Source of the DNA: an uncultured Bacteroidota bacterium
Lineage (GTDB): Bacteria; Bacteroidota; Bacteroidia; Flavobacteriales; Flavobacteriaceae
DNA length: 55,841 nucleotides
NCBI GenBank assembly: GCA_902510655.1
Contig: CABXBY010000002.1
Coordinates: forward strand, 1 to 55,841
Reading direction: 5' to 3'
Shown: positions 8,720-17,616 of the stretch, one piece after another
Numbering within the stretch: the stretch's first letter is position 1
How the letters are laid out: each line of letters starts with the position of its first letter
The notes under the pieces: generated by a model
Databases searched by the model: none
Told to the model about the DNA's origin: nothing
The model's input: the letters and a program-made list of their open reading frames with translations, nothing else
Made by a program: the position numbers and the translations under genes

Positions 8720-10066
8720 TTAATTACTATTTCTAACCCTTCTCAACCTTTCTTTCCATTGATTATAGTTTTCTTTGGGCAAATCTGGAATAGTGTCTAA
8801 TGATTTTTTTAATAAATTATATTCTTCATTTTCTTTTTCAGTTAAATCAGTAGTCGAAATAGGTCTCTTTTCATAAATATCCTCGGAATATTTAAAAAAT
8901 TTACCTTTCTTGTATAGCTTATAATCCTTACTTTGAGCAAAAATTCCTCTATCGAGTCCTCTCGTTGACCACATTGGATTATAATAAGTTACTAAAACGT
9001 CTCTTTCCAAATAGCTATCGTCTAACAAAAGCGGAATTAAACTTTTTCCGTAAGATTCATAATTTTTAACATTAAGAATGTCTTCAAAAGTTGCATAAAA
9101 ATCCGTGAGATCTATTAATGCATTGCTAACTCTGTAATTCTTAATTTTAGTATTCCAATTAATTATCAAAGGAACGTTTGAAGCATGTTTAATTGTTCTT
9201 CCTTTAGAACCTTGTATCTGATTACCGTTATTTAAGGTTGTTACTTTTGTGTCTGTTCCGTTATCTCCTAAAAAAATCAAAATTGTATTTTTATCTAAAT
9301 TATTTTTTGTTAAAGCGTCTGAAATTTCACCAATAACCTTGTCCATGTAAGTAACCATTTCTGAAAAATATTTTGGATTATTGCCAATATTTCTTTTGGT
9401 TAAGTCATTCCAATCTTTAGAATCAGGCGTAGGACGAAAAGGATCATGAACCAATGCCATTGGATAATAAACAAAAAAAGGAGTGTTCTTATTTCGTTCA
9501 ATGTAATCTACTATAAAATTTGAAAAGATATTGGGTCCATAATCATCAATAGTGGTTTCTATTTTTTTTCCATTTTGAAAAATATTTGGATTGGCAAACC
9601 TATCACCTCTTTCGGTTAACCACCATAGACAATACTCATCAAATCCGGCATCATAAGGTCTATCTAAGTTTTGGTTATTTTCTAAATCAAATTGAACTCC
9701 ATTTAATTGCCATTTACCTACAATTGAAGTTTTATAACCGTTTTCTTGAAATAAATTTCCAAAAGTTTTTTGACTAGGGTTCAAATATGTGAAATATTCA
9801 TAATTAACATAATTTGGTTTACCAGTCATGATTTTAACCCTTGTAGGACTGCATAGGGGTTGAGAATAGGCGTTAGTGAAATTGATACCGTTTCTAGCTA
9901 AAGAATCTAAAACAGGTGTTTTATAATTAATAGCTCCATTTAATCCTAATGCTTCAAACCCAATATCGTCAGCCATTATTAAAATCACATTAGGTTTATC
10001 GATTTTTAGTTCAGTGCTGCAAGAAAAAAAACATAATGATAAAAAAAGAAAAAAAATATATTTCAT
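8720..10066 (-). CDS. Sulfatase (arylsulfatase family), predicted lipoprotein
   Basis: NVILIMADDIGFEALG, catalytic motif CSPTRVKIMTG (CxPTR), FLGDNGTDT, lipobox CFFSC. Confidence 0.92.
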   Translation of the reverse strand: MKYIFFLFLSLCFFSCSTELKIDKPNVILIMADDIGFEALGLNGAINYKTPVLDSLARNGINFTNAYSQPLCSPTRVKIMTGKPNYVNYEYFTYLNPSQKTFGNLFQENGYKTSIVGKWQLNGVQFDLENNQNLDRPYDAGFDEYCLWWLTERGDRFANPNIFQNGKKIETTIDDYGPNIFSNFIVDYIERNKNTPFFVYYPMALVHDPFRPTPDSKDWNDLTKRNIGNNPKYFSEMVTYMDKVIGEISDALTKNNLDKNTILIFLGDNGTDTKVTTLNNGNQIQGSKGRTIKHASNVPLIINWNTKIKNYRVSNALIDLTDFYATFEDILNVKNYESYGKSLIPLLLDDSYLERDVLVTYYNPMWSTRGLDRGIFAQSKDYKLYKKGKFFKYSEDIYEKRPISTTDLTEKENEEYNLLKKSLDTIPDLPKENYNQWKERLRRVRNSN

Positions 10067-10108
10067 AGTACGGTTTTTTGATTTATAAAAATTATATCTT
10101 AAACACTT

Positions 10109-10297
10109 TTAAGACTTATTTATTTTGTTCCATGCAAAAAACATAGCTGAAGCAAAAAAAAATAAAGCGCCTAACGGTAATAAAAAGAAAGGTTCGTTTA
10201 GATATCCATTTTCATCAACATCTGATCCAATTATAAAAAATAAAACATAGCAGAATAAACTAATTGTAAATAAAATTAATGGTAATTTTTTCTTCAT
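10109..10297 (-). CDS. Small membrane protein, 62 aa, two predicted TM helices
   Basis: Two hydrophobic segments (LILFTISLFCYVLFFIIG; FFLLPLGALFFFASAMFFAW). Confidence 0.6.
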   Translation of the reverse strand: MKKKLPLILFTISLFCYVLFFIIGSDVDENGYLNEPFFLLPLGALFFFASAMFFAWNKINKS

Positions 10298-10377
10298 ACT
10301 TGATTAATTAACATTTAATAATTGTCAAATCTATATAAAGCTAATATTTTATTTTATTTTTGGACAGATTTAAAAAA

Positions 10378-10998
10378 ATGAAACATATAACAAAACAAGA
10401 TTTAAAAGATATGAATCGCATATATCGTTTAAATTTGATAAACAGTTGCACTGGCTATAAATCTGCTAATTTAATTGGAACAGTTTCTACACAAAACATT
10501 CATAATGTCGCAGTATTTAGCTCTATAACTCACTTAGGAAGTGACCCAGCTTTACTAACTTTCATCGTAAGGCCTACAACTGTTCCTAGGGATACTTATA
10601 AAAATATAATTGACAATAAAGAATTTACAGTTAATCACATAAATGTTGATGATATTGAAGAAGCTCACCATACATCTGCTAGATATCCATCTGTTATTTC
10701 TGAATTTGATATGACCAAACTAGAAAAAGAATTTAAGGATAACTATAAATCACCATTTGTGAAATCATCTAGAATTAAATTAGGATGTAAATACTTAAAT
10801 CAATACGAAATTAAAGAAAATAACACTTTATTAATGGTTGCTGAAATAAACGATATTTATTTCAGTGAAGAAATTATTCAAAATGACGGCTGGTTAAACT
10901 TAGAAAAAGCTAAAACTGTAACTGTTAATGGACTTGATGGTTATGCACTACCCAGCCTTGTAAGTAGATTTGAATATGCTAAACGAAAAAATGAATAA
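10378..10998 (+). CDS. Flavin reductase-like domain protein (FMN-binding split barrel)
   Basis: NIHNVAVFSSITHLGSDPALLTFIVRPTTVPRDTYKNI pattern. ATG at 10378 preferred over the track's TTG at 10360, because a TAnnTTTG box covers the latter. Confidence 0.82.
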   Translation: MKHITKQDLKDMNRIYRLNLINSCTGYKSANLIGTVSTQNIHNVAVFSSITHLGSDPALLTFIVRPTTVPRDTYKNIIDNKEFTVNHINVDDIEEAHHTSARYPSVISEFDMTKLEKEFKDNYKSPFVKSSRIKLGCKYLNQYEIKENNTLLMVAEINDIYFSEEIIQNDGWLNLEKAKTVTVNGLDGYALPSLVSRFEYAKRKNE

Positions 10999-11632
10999 TT
11001 TTATAGACACTAAAATTTTAGAGTACTCTGAATTCAATTCGCAAAAAGAACCTGACCTATTAAAGGAACTCAATAGAGAAACTCACTTAAAAATTTTAAA
11101 CCCCAGAATGTTAAGTGGTGCTTTTCAAGGAAGACTAATATCACTCATATCTAAATTAATTAATCCCAAAAAAGTTTTAGAGATAGGAACTTATACAGGA
11201 TATTCTGCATTATGTTTATATGAGGGGTTAGATGAAAATGGTTTAATTCATACTATTGATAAAAACGAAGAACTATTTGAAATTCAAAAGAAATATTTTG
11301 AAAAAACTGGAGAAAAAGAAAAATTCGTTCAACATCTTGGAGATGCTCTAAAAATAATTCCAACAATCAATGAAACTTTTGATTTAATTTTTTTAGATGC
11401 AGATAAAGAAAATTATATAAATTATTTTAATTGTATAATAAATAAATTAAATAAAAATGGAGTGATTTTGGCTGACAATGTGCTTTGGAGCGGAAAGGTA
11501 GCAGATGAAAAGCAACAAGATGAAACAACAAAAATATTAAGAGAGTTTAATAATATGGTTAATAATGATAATAGAGTTGAAACGATTTTATTACCGATAA
11601 GGGATGGTATTTCTTTAATTAGAAAAATTTAG
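10991..11632 (+). CDS. SAM-dependent O-methyltransferase
   Basis: KVLEIGTYTGYSALCLYEGL, FDLIFLDADKENYINYF, GVILADNVLWSGKVAD. ATG at 10991 overlaps the previous gene by 8 nt. Confidence 0.9.
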   Translation: MNNFIDTKILEYSEFNSQKEPDLLKELNRETHLKILNPRMLSGAFQGRLISLISKLINPKKVLEIGTYTGYSALCLYEGLDENGLIHTIDKNEELFEIQKKYFEKTGEKEKFVQHLGDALKIIPTINETFDLIFLDADKENYINYFNCIINKLNKNGVILADNVLWSGKVADEKQQDETTKILREFNNMVNNDNRVETILLPIRDGISLIRKI

Positions 11633-11892
11633 AATTTTCTTTTTATTGACCCTCCTAAATCGTCCATTTTTTCTTTTACTTCATCAATTTCTTTTTTTAT
11701 TGAGTCAGTATCTATACCTTGATTTTCAGCACTTTTTTTAATTTCTGATTTAATATCTTCAGTAGCATCTTTTACTTGGCGAATACCCTTTCCAAGACCC
11801 TTAGCAATTTCAGGGATTTTGTCGGCACCAAAAACTAATAGAACAATTAATCCAATAAAAAGAATTTCGGGGCCACTTATAAATAAGATCAT
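11629..11892 (-). CDS. tatA: Twin-arginine translocase TatA/TatE family subunit
   Basis: Short TM followed by FGADKIPEIAKGLGKGIRQVKDATEDIKSEI amphipathic helix. Confidence 0.9.
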   Translation of the reverse strand: MILFISGPEILFIGLIVLLVFGADKIPEIAKGLGKGIRQVKDATEDIKSEIKKSAENQGIDTDSIKKEIDEVKEKMDDLGGSIKRKF

Positions 11893-11918
11893 AAATAATT
11901 TTATTTAATGTAAATATA

Positions 11919-11952
11919 AAAAAAAGGTCAATTAAAAAATTGACCTTTTTTA
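11919..11952 (-). terminator. Predicted intrinsic terminator downstream of the M1 peptidase gene
   Basis: aaaaaggtcaatt aaaa aattgaccttttt inverted repeat directly after the stop codon at 11953, with T-tract in the minus-strand direction. Confidence 0.8.
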
Positions 11953-14229
11953 TTAACCTTTAACCTTTGATTTAAATTTATCAAATTCAGATTCGTCCTG
12001 TTTTTTAGGCCATGAATTGTTTGATGTATCTATGTCAGCTGTTTCTAAATCTGGATCTAAAATAATATTTATAATTTTTTTGTTTGAAGTAATTAATTTT
12101 TTTACTTCATTATCATTTTTTCTCCAGATCTGAGCAGGATAAGTTACTCTTTTAGTTGTTCCATCTTCGTATTCAAAATCAACAATAATAGGCATAACTA
12201 AACCACCTGGTTTTTCAAAAATAATTTCATAAAAGAATTTTGGAACTTCTTTATTAGAAACTTCATTTTCATTAAGATAATTATTAAGGAGTTTTGAATT
12301 TTCTAAAGGATCATTATCCTTTACACTATTAGTGTCGTTATCAAAATTTTCCAAAAATACTAGTGGTCTTAATTTTGTGATTCCTCGTTCTTCCATTATT
12401 TTTTTCACTGCAACACTTGGTTCGCTTGAAACAAAATATTGATTCACTTCCTTAATTCCAATATCAACATAATCAGTTGTATAAAACCATCCTCTCCAAA
12501 ACCAATCTAAATCAACAGCAGATGCATCTTCCATAGTTCTAAAAAAATCTTCAGGACTTGGATGTTTAAACATCCAACGCTTTGAATAGGTCTTGAAAGC
12601 ATGATCAAAAAGTTCTTTACCCATAACTGTTTCTCTTAAAATATTAAGAGCTGTAGCAGGCTTACCATAGGCATTAGGGCCTAGGCTGTATACATTTTCA
12701 GGATTACTCATGATTGGTGCTAAAAAGTTTTGATCTACACCCATATACCTTGTAATCATGTTTGCAGGCCCTCTGTCTGATGGAAAATTTTCAAGTGGAT
12801 AAATAATTTCTGGGATATCTTTACCCAATTTTTGTTCAGTAATGTACTGAACAAAAGTATTAATTCCTTCGTCCATCCAAGCCCATTGTCTTTCATCATT
12901 ATTAACAATCATTGGAAACCAATTATGTCCAACTTCATGAATTATCACACCTATCATTCCAAATTTCACATCATCAGAATAAGATCCATCTATATTAGGC
13001 CTTCCAAAATTAAAACATATCATAGGGTATTCCATTCCAATTTGTTTAGCGTGAACAGAAATGGCTTTATGGTAAGGATAATCAAATGTGTAATCTGAAT
13101 ATGTTTTTAAAGTTTCAGCTACAACAACAGTTGAATAATCTTCCCACAAAGGGTTACCTTCCTTTGGATACATAGAAACAGCCATTACATCTTTATCACC
13201 AATTTTAACTGCCATCATATCCCATATAAACTTTCTTGATGTTGCAAAGGCAAAATCTCTAACATTTTCAGCTTGAAAATGCCATGTTTTTTTCTTTTTT
13301 GAAAACCCTTTTTCAACTTCTTCAGCTTCAGCCTGAGTAACAATCATTACAGGCTTATCATACGTTTTTTTAGCTTTATTGTAACGTTTAATCATTTCCT
13401 TAGAAAATACATTTTTTCTGTTTTGAAGTTCACCAGTTGCATCTAAAATATGGTCAGAGGGAACAGTTATTTTTACATCATAATTTCCAAATGGTAAAGC
13501 AAATTCACCGTCTCCCCAAAATTGATAATTTTGCCAACCTTCAACTTCGTTATAGACAGCCATTCTAGGAAAAAATTGAGCTATGATATAAACTCTATTA
13601 CCATCCTTATCAAAAGATTCATATCCAGATCTTCCATCTTGGTTAACATGATCCTGAATATTGTACCACCACTTGATTGAAAAAGAAAAACTTTCCCCAC
13701 TTTTAAGAATGTTAGGTAAATCTACTCTCATCATGGTTTGATTGACAAAATGTTTTAACGGTTTATTGTTTTCGTCAATAACGTATTCGATATTAAAACC
13801 TCCATCAAATGAATCAGTTAAAAATTCTTTTGTAAAACCAGATGGAAGATAAGCTGGAGAAACACCACCTCCATCAATCAGAAGAGATGGAGAATCTTTT
13901 TTTCTTATGTTTTGATCTAATTGAACCCATAAATACTCCAAATTATCAGGAGAATTATTAGTATATGTTATAGTTTCAGAACCATAAATCCTTTTATTTT
14001 CATCATCTAATTCAATATCCATTTTGTAATCAGCTTGTTGCTGATAATATGCTGGACCTGGTGCTCCAGAAGCTGTTCTAAACATATTAGGAGAAGAAAA
14101 TTCTTGATAAAGTTGTCTAAACTTGTTTACATTAATATTTTCCTGATTTCTTTCTTTTGCATCCTGAGAAAACCCAACAAATGAAACAAAAAACCCAAGA
14201 ACAATTAAAACTATTTTTTTGTATAACAT
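11953..14229 (-). CDS. M1 family metallopeptidase (gluzincin), secreted
   Basis: HEVGHNWFPMIVNNDERQWAWMDEG (HExxH-x18-E), signal peptide, 758 aa. Confidence 0.93.
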   Translation of the reverse strand: MLYKKIVLIVLGFFVSFVGFSQDAKERNQENINVNKFRQLYQEFSSPNMFRTASGAPGPAYYQQQADYKMDIELDDENKRIYGSETITYTNNSPDNLEYLWVQLDQNIRKKDSPSLLIDGGGVSPAYLPSGFTKEFLTDSFDGGFNIEYVIDENNKPLKHFVNQTMMRVDLPNILKSGESFSFSIKWWYNIQDHVNQDGRSGYESFDKDGNRVYIIAQFFPRMAVYNEVEGWQNYQFWGDGEFALPFGNYDVKITVPSDHILDATGELQNRKNVFSKEMIKRYNKAKKTYDKPVMIVTQAEAEEVEKGFSKKKKTWHFQAENVRDFAFATSRKFIWDMMAVKIGDKDVMAVSMYPKEGNPLWEDYSTVVVAETLKTYSDYTFDYPYHKAISVHAKQIGMEYPMICFNFGRPNIDGSYSDDVKFGMIGVIIHEVGHNWFPMIVNNDERQWAWMDEGINTFVQYITEQKLGKDIPEIIYPLENFPSDRGPANMITRYMGVDQNFLAPIMSNPENVYSLGPNAYGKPATALNILRETVMGKELFDHAFKTYSKRWMFKHPSPEDFFRTMEDASAVDLDWFWRGWFYTTDYVDIGIKEVNQYFVSSEPSVAVKKIMEERGITKLRPLVFLENFDNDTNSVKDNDPLENSKLLNNYLNENEVSNKEVPKFFYEIIFEKPGGLVMPIIVDFEYEDGTTKRVTYPAQIWRKNDNEVKKLITSNKKIINIILDPDLETADIDTSNNSWPKKQDESEFDKFKSKVKG

Positions 14230-14267
14230 AATTATTTTTTTTTGAATTTTAAATTTAATAAAATTGT

Positions 14268-14756
14268 TTAAATATTTAGTGAAAGAACTGAATTATTCAA
14301 TCTTGATATAAAACTCTTTTTTACACCGTTTTTTTTAACATGAATAATGTTTTGTTGTTCAGAATAAAGATCAAACAAAAGTTTATTGTCTAACCTAATA
14401 ATATTAAAACTAGGAAGATCTTCAATTTCTAAATAAAAAACAAACATGTCGTTTTTATTTTCTAAACCTAAAAAATTTAATTTATTTATTACATCATCAA
14501 ATGAAACAGTGAGAAAAGAATTAAAATAATTATTGATATTGCTATGAAATGTAGAGTCAATAAGTGCCTGATCAGTTAACACATGATTAATAGAGTATTG
14601 TTTTTTGAGAGCATCTTTAAAATCGTCTTTGAATAATCTTATCGTAATTTGAAGTGAATTAGTGTCTGTGAAATTAAAAAGAGATGTACTCACATAGTAT
14701 TTATGAGATGAAAAACTTAAACAAAAAACTATTAAAAGCAATTTTATATTATTCAT
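14268..14756 (-). CDS. DUF6702 family protein
   Basis: SSHKYYVSTSLFNFTDTNSLQITIRLFKDDFKDAL and LFDLYSEQQNIIHVKKNGVKKSFI are typical of this Bacteroidota family. Start taken at the internal ATG (MNNIKLLL). Confidence 0.75.
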   Translation of the reverse strand: MNNIKLLLIVFCLSFSSHKYYVSTSLFNFTDTNSLQITIRLFKDDFKDALKKQYSINHVLTDQALIDSTFHSNINNYFNSFLTVSFDDVINKLNFLGLENKNDMFVFYLEIEDLPSFNIIRLDNKLLFDLYSEQQNIIHVKKNGVKKSFISRLNNSVLSLNI

Positions 14757-15537
14757 TTCTACTTTTATAAAATTTATCAAATGCTTCTAAAACTAATCCA
14801 TGATTAGATAATTTAAAATCATTTTGAATTGAACTATTTTCAATAGCTCCAAGGACAAATTCATACACTTCATTCTGAGTTAAATTGTAGGATCTTGTAA
14901 AAAAACTAACACCATAAAACTCAATAATATCTAATGTAGTTATGTTTTGCTTATCCCAAACTCTTCTTTTTTTTAACCTCTTATAATATCCACTTAAATT
15001 TTTATACAAAGCTTCAATATTAATAGCCATTACTGGCAAACCAATATAAGGTACAATTTTTTCAATTTTTTCTTCTCTAATTCCTTTAAATCCAGGAATA
15101 CCGACATCATCAAAATTTATTGGAACCTTAACGTTTGAATTTGCCATATCATCTAAAATATTTCCTGATAAACTGTGAGACCTAACCACTACATTATTTA
15201 ACTGATTGATAAACAGATCAACATAAATTTTTAAATAAGTTTGATCCAATATCTCGCCTTCCATTATAATAACTCTTGGTTTTATTTGAACTGAAGATAT
15301 TATAATAGTGTCTTGTTTTTGAATTCCAATTTCAAAAATCCCGTTAATATCAGTTATTGTTTTAGAACCACTTGTTTTATTTATGATGTGAATTCCACTA
15401 ATGTTGACGGAATCATTTACAATTTCTCCTTTCAAAACTCTAAAGTTTTGTTTGGTTTGAGAAAAACAAGAAATTAATCCTAAAAAAAAACAAACTATAA
15501 AACTAACTTCTTTCAAGTACCTTTTTAAATTTATCAC
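14749..15537 (-). CDS. Carboxypeptidase-like regulatory domain protein (paralogue 2)
   Basis: Signal peptide; GIHIINKTSGSKTITDINGIFEIGIQKQDTIIISSVQIKPR; then INQLNNVVVRSHSL. Confidence 0.8.
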   Translation of the reverse strand: MINLKRYLKEVSFIVCFFLGLISCFSQTKQNFRVLKGEIVNDSVNISGIHIINKTSGSKTITDINGIFEIGIQKQDTIIISSVQIKPRVIIMEGEILDQTYLKIYVDLFINQLNNVVVRSHSLSGNILDDMANSNVKVPINFDDVGIPGFKGIREEKIEKIVPYIGLPVMAINIEALYKNLSGYYKRLKKRRVWDKQNITTLDIIEFYGVSFFTRSYNLTQNEVYEFVLGAIENSSIQNDFKLSNHGLVLEAFDKFYKSRNE

Positions 15538-16252
15538 TTTGTTTAATTAGAAAATCTAATAGCTGAAATTCATTGCTTTTTTTAAATAAAAATTTAGAAG
15601 GAAATTTATCATCACAGAACAATAAAAATTCAGAAATATTTTGTTTTTTTAATCCAAGATTTTTTATAAAAAAAGCATCATCATATACCTCTCTTATTAA
15701 ATCACTTGGTTTATAATTAACATTACTTAACTGACTGTCTATTTCTCCATTTTTTGAAGAAGATTTAGCAATCATTTTATAAAGGTTTATAAAATTTAAT
15801 CCATTATTGAATGTTCCTGCTTTTAAAATTTGGTTTTCAATTTTAGAGGATTTATCAAAATTGTAATAAGTTCTTTTAAATTCTTCCTCTTTTAAATCTA
15901 AAAACTTTTCTGTATTTTCCGGACCAACAACTACTTCGTCTAACACAGTTACCTTTTCATTCACATCTATAACTAACCGACTTTTTTGAAGAATTTCTTT
16001 ATTTATGATAACTGATCTTATTTGATATTGCACAGAAGAAAAAACAAGTCGGTCATTTAGCTTTACTAACATTTCAAATTCTCCTTCACCATCTGTTATT
16101 GTAGCTTGTCTACTTGTATTATTCACTACGTTAGCAGATATTACATTACTATTTTTATACAATACTTTACCTCTAATCCAAGTTCTGTTCTCAGATTGAG
16201 AATAAACAAATTTTGAAATAAAAAATAATATAAATACGTATCTCATTAACAT
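15503..16252 (-). CDS. Carboxypeptidase-like regulatory domain protein (paralogue 1)
   Basis: Signal peptide; NVVNNTSRQATITDGEGEFEMLVKLNDRLVFSSVQYQIR; then VTVLDEVVVGPEN. Confidence 0.8.
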   Translation of the reverse strand: MLMRYVFILFFISKFVYSQSENRTWIRGKVLYKNSNVISANVVNNTSRQATITDGEGEFEMLVKLNDRLVFSSVQYQIRSVIINKEILQKSRLVIDVNEKVTVLDEVVVGPENTEKFLDLKEEEFKRTYYNFDKSSKIENQILKAGTFNNGLNFINLYKMIAKSSSKNGEIDSQLSNVNYKPSDLIREVYDDAFFIKNLGLKKQNISEFLLFCDDKFPSKFLFKKSNEFQLLDFLIKQSDKFKKVLERS

Positions 16253-16260
16253 AAAATTGA

Positions 16261-16332
16261 GCGGGAGACCGGGTTCGAACCGGCGACATTCAGCTTGGAA
16301 GGCTGACGCTCTACCAACTGAGCTACTCCCGC
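16261..16332 (-). tRNA. tRNA-Gly (anticodon TCC)
   Basis: Reverse complement GCGGGAGTAGCTCAGTTGGTAGAGCGTCAGCCTTCCAAGCTGAATGTCGCCGGTTCGAACCCGGTCTCCCGC; loop CTTCCAA. Confidence 0.96.
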
Positions 16333-16409
16333 GTTATTACAAATATAAAAATTAATGAATTGTTAAATTATATTAATAACAACTAAATATATTATTAATT
16401 TTAACTTAC

Positions 16410-16859
16410 ATGAGTTTTATTTTAAAAAAAGTTGAAAGCACAGATTTATATCCTCTAAGAAACAAAGTCTTGAGAAATAATAAAGGCATTCAGCACTGTA
16501 AATTTGATGGAGACGAAAATGAAGATACGGTTCATTTTGCTGCAATTAAAAATCAATCAATTATAGGAGGAGTTTCTTTAATTAATAACAATACTAATGA
16601 AGTTAAATCTTTAAAAAATATTCAACTCAGAGGAATGGCAGTTTATAGAAATTATCAAAAAAATAAAATTGGGTCATTATTACTTAAAAAAGTCGAATCC
16701 TATTGCGTTAAAAATAATATTGACTGTATATGGATGAATGCAAGATTAGAAGCATTGAAATTTTATTTAAAAAATGATTATACAAAAACCAAAAAAAGTT
16801 TTAATATTGAAGGCATTGGAAAACATTATTTTTTATATAAAAAATTAAATGAAAAATAA
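16410..16859 (+). CDS. GNAT family N-acetyltransferase
   Basis: IQLRGMAVYRNYQKNKIGSLLLKKVESYC acetyl-CoA-binding motif; WMNARLEALKFYLKNDY. Confidence 0.85.
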   Translation: MSFILKKVESTDLYPLRNKVLRNNKGIQHCKFDGDENEDTVHFAAIKNQSIIGGVSLINNNTNEVKSLKNIQLRGMAVYRNYQKNKIGSLLLKKVESYCVKNNIDCIWMNARLEALKFYLKNDYTKTKKSFNIEGIGKHYFLYKKLNEK

Positions 16860-17565
16860 TATTAAATTTTTATTTATTCTATTTTTTTTAATTTGTGGTA
16901 AGGATTATTCTCAAAAAATTATGAATTTGGACTTAGTTACAGGAATTAATCACAATGATTTAGTTGGAGACAGTTTAAAACTAGAATCTCAGACATTTTT
17001 TGCTTTCAAAAAAATGGAAGAAGCTGCAAAAAAGGACGGTATTATTTTAAAAATTGTTTCAGCCCATAGATCATTTGAAAGACAAAATTTTATTTGGAAT
17101 AAAAAATATAACAAATTCACCAATGAATATTCATTAAATCCAGTTGATGCTATTAATGAAATTATTCGTTTTTCTACTATACCTGGTACATCTCGACACC
17201 ATTGGGGCACCGATATTGACATAATTGACGGAAATTATCCAGACGAGAACAATGTTCTTATGTCGGAAAAATATGACAAGGGAGGAGTTTTTTATGAATT
17301 AAAAAAATGGCTTTTAAGTAATTCAGAAAAATATGGTTTTTACCTAACTTATAATAACGATCCAAACAGAAAGGGGTTTGAATACGAACCATGGCATTAC
17401 AGTTACAAACCAAGCTCTAAAAAATATTTAAAGCTGTTAATTAGTTCTGATTTAGAAAAACTTTTCAAAAACAAGAACCTTAATGGCCATCAATATTTTG
17501 ATAAAAACTTTATTGACAAATATATTAAAGAATATATAATGGATATTAATCCTGATTTAAAATAA
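16849..17565 (+). CDS. M15/VanY-type D-alanyl-D-alanine carboxypeptidase family protein
   Basis: IVSAHRSFERQNFIWNKKY..., PGTSRHHWGTDIDI, PWHYSY zinc-site motifs. Confidence 0.88.
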   Translation: MKNNIKFLFILFFLICGKDYSQKIMNLDLVTGINHNDLVGDSLKLESQTFFAFKKMEEAAKKDGIILKIVSAHRSFERQNFIWNKKYNKFTNEYSLNPVDAINEIIRFSTIPGTSRHHWGTDIDIIDGNYPDENNVLMSEKYDKGGVFYELKKWLLSNSEKYGFYLTYNNDPNRKGFEYEPWHYSYKPSSKKYLKLLISSDLEKLFKNKNLNGHQYFDKNFIDKYIKEYIMDINPDLK

Positions 17566-17584
17566 ACGATCCTAAGATTATAAT

Positions 17585-17592
17585 TATATTTG
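17585..17592 (+). promoter_or_regulatory. Putative Bacteroidota -7 box (TATATTTG) upstream of gpmI
   Basis: Exact TAnnTTTG match 24 nt before the start codon; no clear -33 TTG. Confidence 0.4.
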
Positions 17593-17616
17593 TAATGTAA
17601 TATTAATCACTATCCT

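Noticed and set aside
12832-13098. 88-aa plus-strand ORF inside the M1 peptidase gene
   Set aside because: Lies opposite the conserved zinc-binding region; composition looks like reversed codon bias.
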